A DNA stretch of 64,000 bases from Achatina immaculata. Its lineage: Eukaryota > Mollusca > Gastropoda > Stylommatophora > Achatinidae. A program made the position numbers and the translations under genes. Position 1 is the first letter of the stretch, and each line of letters opens with the position of its first letter. Shown piece after piece: positions 34,815-47,500 of this stretch. Where the stretch lies: positions 24,140,084-24,204,083 of the forward strand of contig CM019719.1 of the NCBI GenBank assembly GCA_009760885.1, read 5' to 3'. The notes below the pieces were generated by a model. It saw only the letters and a list, made by a program, of their open reading frames with translations, ran no database searches and was not told the DNA's origin.

Positions 34815-35067
34815 CCCATTTTCATGTCATTAAGGCATATTGAGGATACAGTGTTAGGCCCGTATATCCACGACCGTTGGCACTTAAAAGTGTGATGTGG
34901 TCAGTATCACACTTGGCCACATTTACCGTCTCAGATTTATCTGGTACCCATTTTTAGAGGCTGGGTCGACCCTGGGGTCTCTTTTGGTGTGTACTAGAAA
35001 AAAAATCCCACTGCTGGGACTGAACCCGGTACCACTGGATTAGTAAACTGAGTGCCTGACCACTTAG
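34815..35067 (-). mobile_element. tRNA-derived SINE, copy 2
   Basis: Same element as 22990-23252. On the minus strand it has an A-box-like head (ttagctaagtggtcaggcac), a good B box (gggttcagtccca), then tttttttctagtacacacca and a 3' end at ggcatattgaggatac-type sequence. Confidence 0.8.
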
Positions 35068-35756
35068 CTAACCAGGGTCCAAATAAGAGAATTATTGTTA
35101 AAAATACCATGACACTAGTATGTCAGGTGCCCATTTTGTAATCAGGGTTGGTTGGATGGATCTGGTAATGAGTCCTGATCCAGTCCTTGAGAGAAGGCAT
35201 TTCACTACCGACTGTTCTACTGCTCCCAAAAGTTACTGTAAACTGCACTGTGACAACTTTTGTTAGAATGCAAGACTGCATGATATGAAAGTTATCAGAA
35301 AAATTATAGAACAAAAGCTAATTAAAACAAAGAAAAGACAACCAGAATTGTTTAGATACATATGAGACGACAGAAGTTGGAGAATTGTCATACATTGGAA
35401 AACTCAAAGGAAAAAAAAAAGGGAGATCATAAGATCGTAAAAGTCCAACCAGTTGGCATAGAAATGAAAAGCAACAGAAATAATTAATCATCTAGGACTG
35501 CACACATAGGATAAGCATGAACACCGATATCTGCCAGCACATCATACAATATTGAGGTATCCAGCTTCAGTGGACTCAAGGACCACAACCCTTGCAGTAA
35601 TTGAAAGACAAGCCATATCTAGATAAATCAGCTAGTTTTTACCAACATATAAAAATGAGAAAAAGCGACATTTGTGAAGTAAAGTTGAACTGATTGTTTT
35701 TAATTAGCTTCTCGGGTCTCTTAAAAATATTTTTAATCAGGTGAATTCAGTCAGTC

Positions 35757-36060
35757 ATTTGCATGTCCCTTGCGGAACTTTGCCTCCCTAACAGTTCTCC
35801 TGTAGGCCTCTTGGTTGTAAGCAAGATGCCCTGCTGCTGATGTGTCCATTCACAGATCATAGACTTGCAGCTCTCCACCTTGGTCTTCTTCTCTTTCTTT
35901 TTCCCATTATGTACCCTTCCAAGACTGTCTTCTATAAATTATCATGACGTTTAATATGTCCAAAATATTTAAGTTTTCTCTGTTTAATCTTCTTTACTAG
36001 CCAACCATCTTCAATATTAAGTTCTTGTAATATGAATATATTTGTTCATTTTTGTGTCCA
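35757..36060 (-). mobile_element. LINE C-terminal fragment
   Basis: The minus strand reads LVKKIKQRKLKYFGHIKRHD, KRKRRRPRWRAASL and, near the end, the AAGHLAYNQEAYR-type C-terminus shared with 32788-32890. KYFGHIKRH is the usual post-thumb motif of non-LTR elements. Confidence 0.75.
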
Positions 36061-36449
36061 TATTTGAAGAACTCTTCTGTAGCATTTACATTCAAAGAAT
36101 CAAATGAATTACATTTGCATTTTCATTGTGGGCCACCATTTGGACACCCCTGATGTAATAAATGAATGTATTTTAAATACAGATGGGATAAAGACTAGGA
36201 TGAAGGAACCAGTGAATTCATGAGCATCTGTGATTAAAAATATGACAGTAGAATGGAAGATTTAGTATCTGAGCAGCTGTCACTTATAACTAAAAAATAT
36301 TTTCTATCATGGAGTTCTGCATGTTTTGTGTAATTGTTTAGGTTAAAACAAGATATTTTAGCATCTTCACTATGTAATATTGCATTGATGTGGAAGTTGT
36401 CTTTTCAGTTTTTGAAAGGGTTTTTTCCCCATTTACAGTAAAGTATGAT

Positions 36450-37110
36450 TTTTAAAAATGAGCTTAGTTTTTTTTTGTTGTTGTTTTTTTTTTTTTGGGG
36501 GGGGGTCTTTTCTTTAAATGAGTTTTGATCACACTTTTGAAAGTATTTATCACATGTATACATGTAAGTACTTCCATATCATCTTCATTGTTTGGAAAGC
36601 AACAACATTCAAACAATAACACTGTATGATCAGTGTTAACAAATATAACACACTCTTGCCTCACTGACCTGTCTGGAGAGGACTATCTGATCTTTAATTG
36701 TGCACAGTATTGCTTTATAAAATGCTCTTACGCTGCTCTTTGATACTGTTTTCTTCTAGTGTCTTCCATAAGATGTCTTTCTTTCTCCACCAGCTGCTTC
36801 TTTCTCATATTAAAACATAGAGCAGATTTCTTTTGTTTATAAACTTTCTTGCCTTAGAGTGAATATAATGTCACAGCATCCCCTTCCTTTCATGAAGCTA
36901 AATTGTGATGCAGTAACTAAGATATGGTTCACTATTGGCCTTTCTCATTTCTCCAGTACCTTCACAAACATCAAAATTGCTGAGGAGGAAATGCCCCCAA
37001 GAAAGAAGTTAGTGCCCAACACTGCTGGGAAAAGTGCACAGCTTGGACAGTACTGGGGTGAACTGCTTTGTGGAACTGTCCAGTAATGTTGTCATTACAG
37101 AATGATGGGA
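36450..37110 (-). mobile_element. Decayed LINE reverse transcriptase
   Basis: The minus strand keeps scattered blocks in reverse-transcriptase order: MFVKVLE, SQFSFMKGRGCCDIIFTLRQ (the family's QFGFMPGR...DAIFALRQ) and a shifted LVEKERHLMEDTRRK. Many stops and frameshifts are present. The assignment rests mainly on the FMKGRG...IFTLRQ block. Confidence 0.55.
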
Positions 37111-37869
37111 TACTTCTGTACCTTCTCTCTTTCTTAAGACATTCTCAGTTGACTAGTTGGATATCTGCAGAATGCAGCAGACCATCTGAGGTTGCTGACA
37201 TTGCTGTACAGCCTGGTCTGGCTTGCTACTGGTGATGGCCATGTATGCTGTCTTGCTCCTCATATACAGGGCAGTCTTACAGCAGATGGTGGGCTACCAT
37301 TTTTCTAGTGTTACAGTTGTAATCATCAGTTGCTTCTATCTTCACCTTGTTATCATGTGATATCTCCATCTTTTGTGGATTGTGCAGAGTCTGGGGATCC
37401 TGACCTGTTCTCTGTCCAGCTGGTGACAGGGTTCTTTACCCTGATAACCTGGATGCTCTCTTTCTCACTTGGGCTTTGACAAGTGTTTTGGCATAACCCA
37501 TATGATATGCTGGATTCCAATTGTAGATGCTCTCTGCACATTTCTGTATGTATGGATATTAAACACTTGATGTATCTTGTGTCAGGACTTATTGTGTAAC
37601 AGGAAAGGGTGGAAGTGTTAATTTATGTCTTGTGTCCCCTTGATTTAGCATTACATTTTACCATTTAAGAGTCTGACTCTTTAAGAGACTTTGTCAAAAA
37701 ACTGAAGGTGTTACTCCTCCCCTAGCAGATTTTTTTTTTTATTCTTGCTCACTGTTATGCTACTCAAAACTGATAATGTGATAAATTTACTGTAATTTTT
37801 GTAGATAATATTGAACTTCTTAGTGTCCTTATATTTTGTTTCAATATTTTTTTTAAAACAAAATATCAT

Positions 37870-38810
37870 CATCATCATCAGGTGCTGTGCTGACTGGCAG
37901 TGGCTATTAAGCTTCTCCAGAGTACACAATCTTTCATGCAGGCCATCAGCTTAGTTGGTGATCTCCTCTCACACCATCCCGTCAGACTGTCCAGTATCAT
38001 TTCTCTTGGTCTTCCTCTTGATCTTCTTCCTTCTATTTTTCCTGTTGTTATAATATTTTCAATGCTCCCTCTTCTCATTGCATGTCCTATGAAAGTACAT
38101 CGTCTTTCTCTTATTTTTTTTTACAAGGTTTTTTGTCTCTCCAGTTCTTCTCATACATTCTTCATTAGTTATTTTTGCTGTCCAGGGGATTCGCAACATT
38201 CTTCTAATAAACCACATTTCTGCTGCTTCCAATGATTTTTGTGCAGACTTGCCTATTGTCCATGATTCACTTCCATATAACAATATAGGTTCAATATAGC
38301 ATTTTGGGACTCGTTTTCTAACATTCATTGATAAGGATGTGTTGCATAATATGTTTCTCATTCTCTGAAATGCAGTCTTTGCGTGGCCTATTCTGTTCCT
38401 AATTTTTGTTCTGCATTTCCCATCTGAAGTTATTACTGCTCCAAGGCGTTTGAATTTCTGCACCTGCTTTAGAATAGTTCCGTTTAATTTCATACTGCAT
38501 GCTGGTGGATTCTGTTTCTTAGATATAACCATAGTCTCTGTCTTTTTGATTTTCAAAGTATGGCCTTTCTTTTCATTTTCTTTGGCAAACTTTATCCAAG
38601 AGATTTTACAGGTCTTGTTGGTTCTCAGCTATCAGTACTGTGTTGTCAGCATACCGAAGTTTGTTAATATTGTATCCTCCAATTTTTATGCCTGGTTCTG
38701 TGATGATTATTCTTAGAATATTCTCGCTGTACAGAGAAAAAAAGGTCTGGAGATAGTACATATACTTGTCGTGCCCCTTGTTTTATAGGTTGATATTTTC
38801 CAGTTCTATT
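37870..38810 (-). mobile_element. RTE-like LINE, reverse transcriptase C-terminal half, with ATG/CAT tail
   Basis: Going down the minus strand: IKQGARQVYVLSPDLF (family: GVRQGCVLSP), INKLRYADNTVLIAENQQDL (the YADD-type box, here YADN), a 165-codon frame 38556-38059 with KLNGTILKQVQKFKRLGAVI and EMWFIRRMLRIPWTAKITNE, and finally GKIEGRRSRGRPREMILDSL at 38078-37878. It ends in a (TGA)n run at 37866-37880, the usual RTE tail. Frameshifts break the frame. Confidence 0.9.
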
Positions 38811-39368
38811 TACAAAATATAAACAAAAATAAAATATAAATATGCTAAATTAATTGAAAAACTAACATTTAAGTTTTTTTTTAAAATCACTGACGGGAAA
38901 TAATTCTTCAAAATTCAAACTTTAGGTTCTTTTTTTTCCAAAATGAAAATGAAAAAAAAACAAAACAAAATTAAGACTTCATATTTTGATATATTCACAG
39001 CACAATTGTTACGGCATAGAGATTTACACTTCCCAAACAAAGGCACATTCTAAATATACATACAAATAAACAAAGCACACATTTAAAGTACACATCTTTC
39101 AGATATATTTATATATAATAAAATCAAAATACAAATACCAAATTAGAAGTCTTCATCAGAGAACAATTACATCAAACAAATCTGTTGTTAACAGAAATGT
39201 GAACAGAAACATCAAAAGTCTTCTCTGTTGCTCATCAAAACCTCAAGTCAGTGTCCAAAGGCTCTCATCTGAGCAGTCAACATACAGCATCAAGCACAGC
39301 AGCATATTCCACAAGGCTGATAACAACAGTTATCACAGATAATGGATGTTAGAAACTACTCTTATTGG
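38811..39368. other. Probable TOP3A 3' UTR/flank
   Basis: AT-rich sequence just downstream of the TOP3A stop. I found no canonical polyadenylation hexamer for the minus strand here. Confidence 0.35.
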
Positions 39369-41511
39369 TTAAAATCTGTCATTCCTCTCTGGGCACTTTG
39401 GCTTTCTGTGACCTGATAAAGGTATGATTGATGTTAAACATTTAAATGTAACTTGTACAATCTCTAAACTGCTAGTGTAAATTCATGCACATTCAAACCA
39501 TCATAATTAGGTTGCCTACAATCCACTTTACTTAAAGTAAAGAATAAAAAACTATAACCCCAAAGTGCAGGAACTGCGACAAGAAAGAAATATTTGATCA
39601 CTTTCTATTAAAATCCAAACTTAAATGAAGAAAACAACAAAACTGCTGCCAATGCACCCTACTATTCAAAACTAAGCAGCTACAAAGAATGCCAAACTTT
39701 GTTTTCTATGGGGCAGTGGCTACCAAAAGTTTTAGTTTATGTTCACTATAAGATAAATTACTACCAAAGGCATTACAAATGAACACAACATAAGAATGAC
39801 TTTTATTCAGACAAAGCTCTTGCTGACCTAGAGATTCCAAGTTTACTGCTCTTTTGCAATCAACGACACGATGAAGAATCTATATGCTCTACAGTTTCTA
39901 GGTACAATCATATAGTGTATTTGTTACCGCTGGTGTGGCTGGCACGTTTCTGCTTTTATTTATCAAAGCTTGCCAATCCTCTTTTGAAAGCAAATAGAAA
40001 CTGTTGCCAAGCATAGCCAGTCTTGGAGAAAATTTGTTGATGATCTAAGAAGTTGTATCTCCATATGATTGTAAACATACAACTCTTGGTAGATGATGTC
40101 TTGATGCAGATATTGTACCCAATATGTATAATACAGAACTGGGTCCTGGAACAGCAACTTCAGTTCCAAAGGTAGACCCTATAAGTGAACTTCCTAGAAA
40201 TTCCATCACCATTAATCAATCCCTACCATTCTAGCAAGCTTTGTAATACAAAAATATCCTATTTAGTGGAGCACCTTGCTTGCTAACTTTCATCTTATCC
40301 ACTCTTGACAAATGACTCTCATGAGATAAAGGGGTTAAAGAAAAGCCTGTAAAGTCATGACTGATGCCAAACATAAGGCAACAAAATAAGGTCATGGCTT
40401 CAGAAAGAAGTACTCTCAACAAAAAAAAAAAGTAATCTCAAAATCTCTCATGATTAGAGAAATGAAAGGGGTGGTTCACAGTGATGTATCCTCTGAACTG
40501 AAGGTTGTGTGTTTGTGACCTGCCATTTCCACCATCAACTCACTTGTTAATGTGTACCTGACAGTGCCAATGAAAACAGGCTCCAAATATGGAAATCTGC
40601 CAACACACCAAGCTTCACTGGATTACACTCCACAGTGGCCATCAGTGAAAGAAAGGAATATAGGATTTTACCAAAGCCTACATTCAGAATGCTTAAACAA
40701 AAATTTGATCAGTTCAAAGCCATTCGCAAAATCACAGCCATAATAGGCTGTAATGTTTATCTCCATTTATGGATGAAATGGACTAACAAATTGGCTCATG
40801 TGCTGATCAAAATATAATATACCTTATGAGAGTGAATGTACAGCAAGTGATGCAGCAGTAAGGATCTTGTCACTTGCTCAACAAAAATCACTAAATCTTC
40901 ACTTAAATACATTAGTATACTTTGCTACTCAAATGCCGCCTGATTACATGATGCATTTATTGCAAATTCTTGACTATGCCATCAGCTGTTAATGAGCATC
41001 AAAAGCTCATTTCACTAAGAAACTACAACATAACATTAAGACTCTCTCAACCTTATCACCCACTTAAAGACAAAACTTTCAATGATAACGCAACAAGAAA
41101 ATCCTCTAAAGTCAAAGGAGAATACTCAGTATGTTAAATAAACATAATAGGAAACCAAATCTTTTTTGACTCTTTACCTGGTTTACCACACAGACCACAT
41201 GATGGGGGCTTTCTCTGCTTAGATGATCCATCCGTTTCATGTGAAACTGGTCTTTTTCTTTTGATATGTACCATTCCCAACTTTGGCTGGAAGGGAGCTA
41301 AACCAGCTGTTCCAGTTCTCTCTTTAAATGATGAAATGCTGTTACCTGCTTAAATACAAACAGAAAAATACAGTTAACTTGGACATGTTTTTATTCCTTA
41401 ACAGTCCAAATTAATGTCAAATGAACGAGAAATGCAGTTTTTTTCTCTCTCTCTCTCAAATGTCTTCAGAATTAACTTTCATCCTATGGTCACCCATTTG
41501 TGTATCACTTT

Positions 41512-41543
<32 letters not shown>

Positions 41544-44500
41544 AAACAAAATCTTTACCTTCCATATAGTTTGCTCCACTGATGGGAATCTGTAATTTGA
41601 AGCTATCATAAATGCTAAAAACAATATCATATTCTCATCCAGGTTATAAGTAAAATCAATGAAAGAGCACACACATGAGTATGCTTACCACCATTATCAT
41701 CAGCCCACTGGAAATAATTACAAGACTGGTCCCTTGGCTTGCTGCAGGCATAGAATTGTCTACCACTGTTGGGACCCTGTTTCTGAACTGTAAGACTGCA
41801 GGAGATATGGCGAAAAAAGAGAAGAAAGAAAAATAATTCCTTGTTTCACTACAACATTACATTTTTCTTAAAAGCATCTATGTTTTTTCCATTTCTTTTA
41901 TTTGCTGAATGATGACTAGCCATGAATTAGTGTCCATTAGCTATAAAACCATTAACTTTACTTCTTCAATTCCTAGATTTATCATTTTTCACCTCTTTCT
42001 CCTTTTGTCAGGTAGGGAAGCTGCGAGTCCTTTTCAGGATAAACACAGTGAACTTTGGATATGGTGCTATATACAAGGGAGTGATGATTTTTTTTCATAA
42101 ATACGAGGGGTGATTGATAAGTTCTTAGCCTAAGGTACAAATACAACATGCAGTTGACATTAGGTTCATTTTTAGATCAGGTTAATGTAAGATTAAACAC
42201 CAAGTTTCAAGAAATTAACTGCAACCAGTTTTTTTTACAAGCTACTGAAGTGGTAAGGGGTGGCAGAAATTGAGAAAATGGATAAAATTTCTCATATAGC
42301 AGTCATTCGCTACCTCTGCATCAAGGGCTTATCATTGAAGGAGATCCATGAGGATATGGTAGAGACTCTAGGGGAGAGTGTCCCTTCTTACAGCACAGTG
42401 AAGAAATGTGCAGCTCATTTCAAACATGGAAGGGAGTCTGGAAGATGATCCCCATCCAGGAAGACCAAGAACGGTAACCACAGATGAAACTACTGGCAGA
42501 ATCCATGACATAATAATGGAGGATCGATGACTTACTGAGCAGTACATTGCTACTGAGTCAGGCATCTCCCAGGAAAGTGTTCATGCCATTATTCACAGTG
42601 ATCTTCAAATGACAAAAGTCTCTGCTTGATGGGTCCCGAAACTTCTTGGAGCTAATCACAAACGACCGCGTCTCAACATGTCAAGAGACAATCTTGGCCA
42701 TTTTTCTGCAGATCCTGAAAAGTTTCTTCAGCAATTTGTGACTATGGATGAGACTTGGGTTCATCATTTTCAACCAGAAACCAAAGAACAGTCAAAGCAG
42801 TGGAAACATCATGGACCCCCACCTCCAAAGAAAACAAGGGTAGTTCTATATGCAGGCAAAGTGATGGCATGCATCTTTTGGGATTCAGAAGGTGTGTTAT
42901 TGGTAGGCTATCTTAAAAAGGGCAGAATGGTCACAGGGGGCTATTACGCTAGTCTTTGTGAAGCAACTACGGGTCAAATTGAAGAAAAAGTGTCGAGGGA
43001 AATTGATGAGAGGAGTCATCTTTCATCAAGACAATGATCAGGTTGGCAGTGGCAATGGCTGCCATTTATGAATGCGGATTCCAGCTTCTTGAACATCCTC
43101 CTTATTCCCCAGATTTGGCCCCTTCAGACTATTACCTGTTTACCAAACTCAAAAAGGAGCTCAGTGGTCGCAAATTTGCTTCAAATGATGACGTCATTCA
43201 TGCTGTAGAACACTTTCTACTGGCACAAGATGCTGACTTTTACACAGAAGGGATCCGTATGCTCCAGGATCGCAAGGGGGCTATGCTGAGAAATAATCCA
43301 AAAAAGTTGTCCACAAATAATCCATTGTATCTTAGGCCAAGAACTTATCAATCACCCCTCGTAATTGCTGATTTTCTTAATGCACTGCCAGCCATGGGTT
43401 CAGTGCCTCACCTTGTAGAAAGACACTGCCCTAACACAAGAGTCAGGAACTCATTTTTAGCAACTTGGTTGAATCTGATAGATGCCACTCAACAACTTCC
43501 CTCAGATGATATGGCAATTCACATCTCCATTACTGCTGTATTTAAGTATTTTCTGAAATACTATTGTCCTTTCAATATGTCCAAATATGTTCATATATTA
43601 ATATGTTCATTTCACATGTTCACATACTAAAATGCTCAATAACTAAACATTTTCTTAAAAAAAAATAAAAAAAAATGTCAACAGAGCTCAACTCACAATT
43701 TCGCAGGGAGATCACATCTGCAGTGCACTTCACCATTGGTGGTTTCACTTGTAGATGGTCTACTGCCTCTCCTATCCTGAGGTTGCGGGTGCAGGAAACT
43801 GTTACCACTATTTCGTTTAGCTAAACTATTACTGGAGAAGATGAAATCATATATCTAAATGTAGAGGATGATCTCAATAAAATAAATGTTCTCTAATAAA
43901 TCTAAACATTAAACACTATGTTTCTTAGATCAATTGTTCATGAATGCATAGGCTAAACAGTTCATTCCTCAAATCAGTAGTGTTGAAACTATGGTGTGTG
44001 AGCTCTTGATTGTCCACATAGAGTCAGGTGAGGATCTGCAGCGCAGGAGTAGATTCATAATGCCAGAGATGTGAGAAGATTTTTAATTAATGCCAAGTGG
44101 CAATGAGTTAGGTGGAGAAGTGCTCTTATAAGAGAGTTTTAGAGCGAGGACCATGCAGAATTATCACTAGCTTTTGAGGTCCACAAATCCACAACCTGAA
44201 AAAGTCTGAGATCCTGTGCCTCAGAAAAATTGCTAGCCAGACTAAATACTACATTCGTAAGACAATCAATCTCAGAAATTCTTTAAAAATACATTTTACA
44301 CTGAAACTGAATACAAACTTCCACCTGCTACATTTACTTTTTATTTCCCCTTTAAGTGGTATCTCAGTATTCCTGGCAACCAAGGCCACGGTGAGCATCT
44401 CGTATCCCAGAAATCATTTTGGCTGGGTAGTCAGCTGAGGTTGCTTTCTTTAATGTGGAGTGTGTAGTGGTAATATTAAAAGTCTAAAAATGTTTATAAA

Positions 44501-47500
44501 CTATAAACACTAATGTCTTCTACACTGAAATGCTCGGTATATCTACAAAATGGTTTTCCAGCTCTTCACACCAAAGGATAAACAGACCAGACAAAGGTCG
44601 CTTTACCAACAATTTTTTGGTAAATTACTGATAAAAGAAAAATATCGAAGCTTCTGAAGGTCGTCACTTACTGGAACCAATTTTTACTATTTAAAAAATA
44701 AAAAAAAAACTAGTAAAACGCAACAAGACAAAATCAGGTCAGTAGAATGATGATGCTCAATTTCCATGCTGGAGAATCAGCCAGTTTTTTACTCTGGTCC
44801 AGCATGTGAGCATTTTGTCAAGATTAAACCTTGCTGCAGATAAGTAAGAAAAAAAAAATTGTACTGAGGCAGCAAATCAATTAAAACAACCATAAGTTTA
44901 AAAAAAACGTAAAATTAAAAATAAGAATTCTAGTTTTAATAATTACAGAAGGGGTTTCTTACTTCAGATTCTGCTGACTGTCATTCTCATCAGCCCACAG
45001 GAAAAAGCTGCAACTGTTTCCGCTCTGCCCTGAGCATGTGTAAAACTGTCTTCCTATTTGGTTTTCAGAATAATGAAAATTTTCATATTTTCCCTTTTAT
45101 ACATACATGAATATAAATTACCACTAGCATCATTTTGTATCTTCCTGATTTTACTGGCAACAATCATATGACAGCATCATTCAATATCTCAGTCTCAACA
45201 ATTACTGGATAAAATGTATATATAAAACTGCTTTCATCATTAGATGTCACATCAAAAGGTGCTGATGATATCACTTCTCTATTCGGTGCTGTTTTTTTAG
45301 TGCTTCAGATTTAGATCCCATGCCTTTCCTTCTGTGCCACCTGGTCAGCTCATCCACTTATATCTTCTGGTTTTGGGTGGGGGAAGGGGTGTCTGCAGTG
45401 AGTTAGCCTATGACTTCCAGATTCTTTAACTGGCATGCATACAACTCCCTGATTTAAAGAAAGGTATGTGTAGATCTATATAAACAAAACATTTTAAAAA
45501 GGTATGTGTAGTTTTTAAGTTAACTAAATATTAAAAAAACATTTATATTAACCCAAACAGACCACATAATGCTGTTACTTCAATCTTCCTGAAACAAAAT
45601 GATGAGCATGAACAAAAAAAACAGGACAAAATGCACCAAGATTTCTTTCGTCTCAGAGTGAAACTCAAACAAAACGAAGTTCATCTCAAATGTAAGTCAG
45701 CAATGTAAATATTAACACTTTAATGAAGTTTAAAAAAAATGAATAATCAGAAAAGGGTTATAAACACACTAAAGAAGTAGAGTTTGACAACTAGCCAAAT
45801 GTTACACTGCATGCTAAAGTGGAAAATTTATTTCAATAAGCAAAAATATAACAAAGAATAAATGTTAGAAAAAAATACTGAAAAAAAATACATATGTATG
45901 AGCAAAAGAGAAAAGAGCCACTGTTTTTGATATAAAGAAGCTTACATTCAGATACTTTCTTACCAGTATTGGGTCCCTCTTTCCTTACAGTTAGGAGGAG
46001 GGCATCCTTGCCACAGCTACACACTATAGCTCTATCACTTTCATTGGCAGAACTGGCTCTTTCAAGTGAAGGTGCAGAAAACAGTCTGTTTACCCTGTTG
46101 CCATGATTCACCTCATTATTCAGAGAGGTCAGTGGGGATCTGCCATTCCAAGAATTAACCCTCACAGTCTGATATGACTGAGGACTGGTTCTGTTGTTAA
46201 AGGACTGAGACCCATTTAAATCTTGATTTGTGGCAATTCTGCTTGCAGTTGGAAAACCACTACCGTGACCAGCAAACAAAGAAGCACCATGACCAAGTGA
46301 GCCACTGTTATGGTTCACAGCACCATATGCTGATGTTGTATGGAAGCTCCTTGAAGATGTCTTATTACCCAAGTTTTGTCCACCACCAGTTTGTCTCAGA
46401 CCTGCACCACCATTTGTGTTGCCGCTGCTAGTGTTGTTTGTACTTCTTGGAACTGCTGGTGTTGTGTCTGTTCTAGGTATTGGTGCACTATTCCCTTGTG
46501 GAAGACAGACCATTGTCATTTAATGACTAGTTTTAACATATCAGATATGATGGGGGAGAAAAGAAAATGATTTTTATTAAAAAAAAAACTATGCACTCTT
46601 ATCTTATATCTTATATCCTTCCCGTGCCGTTAGACGTCACATAGGGCTCGTAAAGTAGTTCGCCAATTTTTCCTATCTTCGGCGAGTCTTTCAACCTCAA
46701 CAAAGGATTTTATGCCTGTTAACTTGGCCTCTCTTAATAATGTCCTCTTCAGAGTTTCACGCGGTCTGCCCTATTGAACCATAAAGTTTATCACAGCATG
46801 GGCTGTAGTGGGTGAAAGAAAAAAAAACATCTCTTCATAAAACTCTTTTAGCATAAAACTTTTCATTAAAAAAAACAAAAAAACACACGCACGCATGCCC
46901 ACACATACCCCCCCCCCCCCAAAACCAATAATTCCCTCCCCCTACTACCAGCAAAACAATTCGCAACACCTCCCAAAGATGTCATATGAAACCACATACT
47001 CACACATAAGTGAAGCCTCTAACTAGTGCCAGCTCTCATACAGTCACAGCTGATGCCATGCCTGTGTGTATCTGGACGTAACTCACTTACAAGTTACGCT
47101 TATCAAACAACAGAAGAGCCTAGTAAAATTCACTGCTTTCCTTTCATCGCAAAAGTAACATCTTGGTTCATCACTAACAAATAAAAAAAACAAGCGCTAG
47201 AATAATCAAACTTGTGGTAATAAGATTATGTTGTTGTTGTAGTAAAGACTCTCTAATGTAATATTATTTAACCTTCTCTTGAGTTCTGATGCACTACCAC
47301 TCCTTTTTTTTTAAAAACTCCATTCTAACCGTAATTTCTCCAGTCCTGAAACTGGCCGATATTATTTAATGTTCTTAGTTTAGTACAATACTGACAAATA
47401 TGAAAGTGTTGCAAACAACAGCTATACTGTGCTCAAACACTAAGAATACCTTGACTAATGAGTGGTCTGACCCCTATAGTTTCATTCAACATCTCATCAC

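Noticed and set aside
46776..46830. Relationship between tttatcacagcatgg here and a similar phrase near 53155
   Set aside because: Only about 15 bp are shared; too short to call a repeat.
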